Translations under genes and position numbers: made by a program
Notes under the pieces: model-generated
Told to the model about the DNA's origin: nothing
What the model saw: the letters and a program-made list of their open reading frames with translations, nothing else
The model's database searches: none
Origin: Sipunculus nudus
Taxonomy: Eukaryota; Annelida; Sipuncula; Golfingiida; Sipunculidae
Direction: 5' to 3'
Length of the DNA: 64,000 nucleotides
Assembly (NCBI GenBank): GCA_026874595.1
Contig: CM049308.1
Span: 40,598,527 to 40,662,526 of the forward strand
Part shown: piece after piece, positions 60,581 through 64,000 of the stretch
Numbering within the stretch: the stretch's first letter is position 1
Layout of the letters: the number at the start of each line of letters is the position of its first letter

Positions 60581-61657
60581 TGATTCAGTGAGCCTTTTGA
60601 ATGTCTGTTTCATGAATAATGAACAAGCCTGTAAGTGTGTTGGCCAAAAAAAAATTGCCAATTAAATCCAAGGAATTGTATGTAAACAATACACTGTTCA
60701 CATGCCCTCTGAGCACCTGAAACAGGATGGGTTTTTATGGCTTTATTTGATTGGTCAAATTATCAAAGCCAGGCAATGCTGAAATTTTTGGTCGAGATAT
60801 AGCACCAGGCGTGCACAAGTTGTTTGATTGGTTCAGTTGAAATAGATGGCAGAACAGCTTACTGAATCAAGGTCTGTGAAAGTGTGGCTGCAACAGATGT
60901 AGTATGAAGATGTCATTATCATGAATTAAAAGTACTAAATTTTACAATTTGTTTCAACACAGGAGATAGGTTCCAACAGTATCAATAGTTTGCAATATAT
61001 GTATGTACCATGAACAACCTGGTGTTGGTGTATTAAATAAAGGTGTATTTAATATCTGAAAGCCACACAATTGTTTATCTATTTATCTGATTAATCATAT
61101 AGATTATCTGGTTTATCCTTTTAAATTTATATAGAGAAATTCTAAAAGACTGACTGTATGACACAGTAAGTTTATCTGACCATGACTATCAAGTAAAAGG
61201 AAGTGTATTTATTTAGTGTTCAGAATCAATTGGTTAATAATATTCAGTGATTTTAAGACAAAGACAACCATTGATAATTATCAATTATTTCATGTTCTTG
61301 TTTATAGTTTTTCAAAATTTGAAGTTCCTGTCTCACTATGAATGTTCTGACACACTTTTTATATTTAACAACAATACCATATTCTTCTGCTTAAACACAT
61401 CACAAGATAACAGCAATTATCATTATTAGTCATGTACACACTTGATAAATTATGCTATTTTTTGTTTTGAGAAAGGTGATCATACTCATCGATGCACCTT
61501 ATAGACTTCAGAGATTTTCACAAATATATGTCTTTTTCATGCACTTGTGTTAACATAATTGTTTACATTGTCATGAAAAATGTAAGCAGTTTAATCAGTT
61601 ATAAAAAAAAAGGACCAATTACATATATAATCAAATAATGTGCTCAGGACTAGACAT

Positions 61658-61850
61658 AATGAACCCATTGATTATTTAGGTGATGTTTTCACAGTGTATA
61701 GACAGAATGAACTCATTGATTTTTTGCAGGTGATGTTTTCACAGCACTTGTCTAGATGTAATAAACCCATTGATCATTTTCAGGTGATGTTTTCACAGGG
61801 TCTTGATGAAATGATTCCAATGATTATTTTCAGGTGATATATTCACAGTG
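61658..61850 (+). repeat. Four tandem copies of an exon-start/splice-acceptor unit
   Basis: The unit CATTGATTATTTTCAG|GTGA plus GTTTTCACAG occurs with its AG|G at 61679, 61729, 61783 and 61833, spacing 50, 54 and 50 bases. Only the last copy leads into the long conserved exon 5. Confidence 0.85.
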
Positions 61851-61947
61851 CCTGGGCGTGATAGGTTACTCACTTCTTCCACTGATTATTATAGCCGCCA
61901 TTCTGCCTGCTGTTGGGAACCTACATATCATAGCCATGGCATTCAAG
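61834..61947 (+). CDS. YIPF4: YIPF4 exon 5
   Basis: Thirty-eight codons, VIYSQCLGVIGYSLLPL then IIIAAILPAVGN and ending AMAFK|GTAAAA in phase 0. It carries the third membrane segment and the GQVLGVIGYSLLPL-like motif of the family. The remaining membrane segments (from LFG-WA-YSA in orthologues) must be in one or more exons right of position 64000, as nothing matching follows in the window. Confidence 0.9.
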
Positions 61948-63412
61948 GTAAAAATGAACGTTTTTATGGATGAACACCTTTGCAGAGTCTTAGTCATGAC
62001 TACTTATTTAATAAATCAAGACATTAATGTTGATGACAACATAGCACATAATGCTTGTCAGCTCAGCAGATGTCTCAGATGAATACATAGGGTTGAGAAA
62101 ATATTGAGAGCTCAACCAGGTTAATACCCTAATTGTTACCAGTTGATTTATAACTAAGGTGTTGAATAAGGAAGAAGTTGTTATTTAATGGAATTGGCAT
62201 TTCCTTTGGCATTTGTGATTGTTGCAAAAGATATGTAAATGGTAAAAAAAATTCATATAATAACTTGTCATAAGCAAATAAAAATTTAATTATGTTTCTC
62301 AGGTACCTTTTTCCTGTAAAAAATATGCAGATGGGTGGCTTTGCATTTTCTTACTGTGAAATGACGTTGAATATCATTTTTTTTCATGCACTGACATAGA
62401 AATGACAACCAGTGATTAAAATATGAGATAATAAACTATATATAGGTCAAATTAGTCAGTTTTGAAAGGATCCTATAAATATGGGTCATTTCTATTTCTT
62501 ATACATGTCATAATAACATACCCAGCATATAGGACTACAGGTGTCAAAATTTCACCTTGAACCCCGGAACACACAAGCCCAGCTGAGGGTCATGACATTG
62601 AGATTCCCCATTAAATTGCATAGTCCTGTGTCGTTAAAACAGGATCCGAGATCATTTAATGAAATAACACAATAGAAATCTCTTTAATCTTATATAATAT
62701 TTGTTGATATTTCTTATTAAAATCTTAACTGCCAGGGTTCATTTCTACTTAAAATGAACCTCTTCCAGTTAGGTCTTGTCAGACGGCCAGGACTATCTAA
62801 CTTCAAAAGTAAAAATCTGTTACATTTCAGTGAAACACCTGTTTACATTTCACATGCACATGCCTACAAAATATTACTTATTCCTTAAATTCCTTACCAC
62901 AAAAACACCAACGTTTTTGTTATTCCCCTTGAACCAGTTTATATCCAAGATACTTGGACAGACTACATTATTCTTTTCACTACACTTATACTTCTGATGA
63001 TGCATTGTGGGCCATCAGTTTCACAGCCCACAAACCCTAACCAGTAGGGTCATACTCTTGTGACTACAAATCTGTGTAATTTGCTCTGGCAGTGGGGGCA
63101 CAAAGTACAGTTGCAAACAGTTACAAAGCATGAAAAAAAAAACAATTTATCAGATGAAATATTTCATTTTTATTCTATCACACCAAAATTAGACCAATTC
63201 AGGTGTTTTATTTAAGATAAGTATTGCTCTTAGGGAAACTAAATATATTGACACATTGTTATCTATGAAAACTGGCACTCTGTATTACATTGCTAACAGA
63301 CAAACACAATCAAACCAAAGGACCAAGGGGAAAACATAAAACCTTTGCCTTCTTGGCAGTGATATAATGAAATGAAGTCAACAATTAGCTTGTCTTGAAA
63401 AAAATAGGAATT
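61948..63412 (+). other. YIPF4 last visible intron
   Basis: AT-rich intron sequence, no repeat or exon recognised before the D3 element. Confidence 0.5.
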
Positions 63413-64000
63413 TTAGCTCAGCTGACTATAAGTCCTCAAATTTTTATGAAACCTCAAATGTTTTTGAAAAACCTATTTTCACACTTCAGGACTGCCTAAT
63501 ATCAAAACCACTCATCTATTTTTCCTCATATTTTCCATAAATATTCCTCTAAATAGTTTCTATGTACATGCCAGAAATTATGTCTGTATTATATAATTTA
63601 AAAAAAGTTATGGGCCCAAACATAATCATTTTTAAAAAATCAGGAAAGATATTTCATCACTTAACACAAAACATGTTAAAGCTATGGACTTTTTTTCCAG
63701 TAAAATAACTTTAATTAATCAAAATTAAATTGTATACCCAAAATTATATCAAAATCTTTTAAATTTTTTAAATTATTAACAAAAATAAAAAATTGGTACC
63801 TTAAATTTTGCCCAACTTTGACCATAGCACGTTTTTTTCCTGTAAGTACCGTGGATTTTATTTTCACAGCATTTTTGTGTTTGCATTTCATCTGTTAAGA
63901 CCAAAAATTTGAAACCAGTTGATCAAAAACTGTAGATTTTATTCAAGTTTTCAAGCACCATGTAACATATTGTTTACATCAAGCTAGTGTTATGCAGCTC
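63413..64000 (+). mobile_element. D-family Helitron-like element, copy D3, cut by the window edge
   Basis: Starts TTAGCTCAGCTGACTATAAG and follows D2 (49369 onward) through CTAATATCAAAACCACTCATC and ATTTTGCCCAACTTTG to the window end, with one internal deletion near the 5' side. It lies in the last visible YIPF4 intron. Confidence 0.7.

Overview
This window is animal nuclear DNA: AT-rich, intron-rich, full of microsatellites and DNA-transposon debris, with no operons or bacterial signals. The best-supported gene, YIPF4, is split by large introns. The dense "AGGTCAAAGGTCAAGGTCA" repeats and tandem-core elements built around GGTGGCGCCACC are, from general knowledge, typical of bivalve molluscs. 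I therefore read it as a bivalve or close lophotrochozoan contig; the species cannot be fixed from sequence alone.

Genes. (1) A two-exon small-protein gene on + (exon 1 ends 2569, exon 2 5771-5920, poly(A) signal 6083) has no family I recognise. (2) A tandem pair of C14orf119/DUF4508-like genes lies on + (21225-21533 and 22208-22558), each with its coding region in one exon just behind a splice acceptor. (3) YIPF4, a Golgi/ER multi-pass Yip1-domain protein, occupies + from 51148 past the right edge: five coding exons join in frame and the last exon(s) lie outside the window. (4) Weak exon-like pieces lie at 12648-12683, 13065-13235, 40901-41131, 41699-41845 and 44616-45576.

Mobile DNA makes up much of the rest. 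A dead IS630/Tc1-like transposase on the - strand (16696-20280) is cut in two by a Helitron-like element (17797-19877). Putting the flanks together restores the transposase reading frame, which fixes the ends of the inserted element to the base: it sits at A|T with no target duplication, and its 3' end is a hairpin followed by CTAG. Three other families (called B, D and H here) look built to a similar plan: 5' end after an A before T, tandem internal units, and, for B and D, short subterminal inverted repeats and a 3' palindrome followed by CTTGTT or TTGTTT. hAT-like elements (14190-14645, 671-1189, 25335-26020, 41209-43752, 33245-36169), a TA-duplicating MITE (58953-59380) and a foldback-like element with iterated GTACGAGATGACTT boxes (39166-40343) complete the set. 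No LTR element and no clear LINE was seen.

Layout: 0-10 kb small-protein gene and old repeats; 10-16.6 kb microsatellites and hAT-like debris; 16.7-20.3 kb transposase with nested Helitron; 21.2-22.6 kb DUF4508 pair; 25-33 kb repeat families D, A, B and C; 33-44 kb TIR elements and an inverted copy of the first gene's intron; 44.6-45.6 kb decayed coding patch; 47.6-64 kb repeats around and inside YIPF4. The genes shown are not functionally linked; the biology of interest is repeat architecture and its effect on gene structure.
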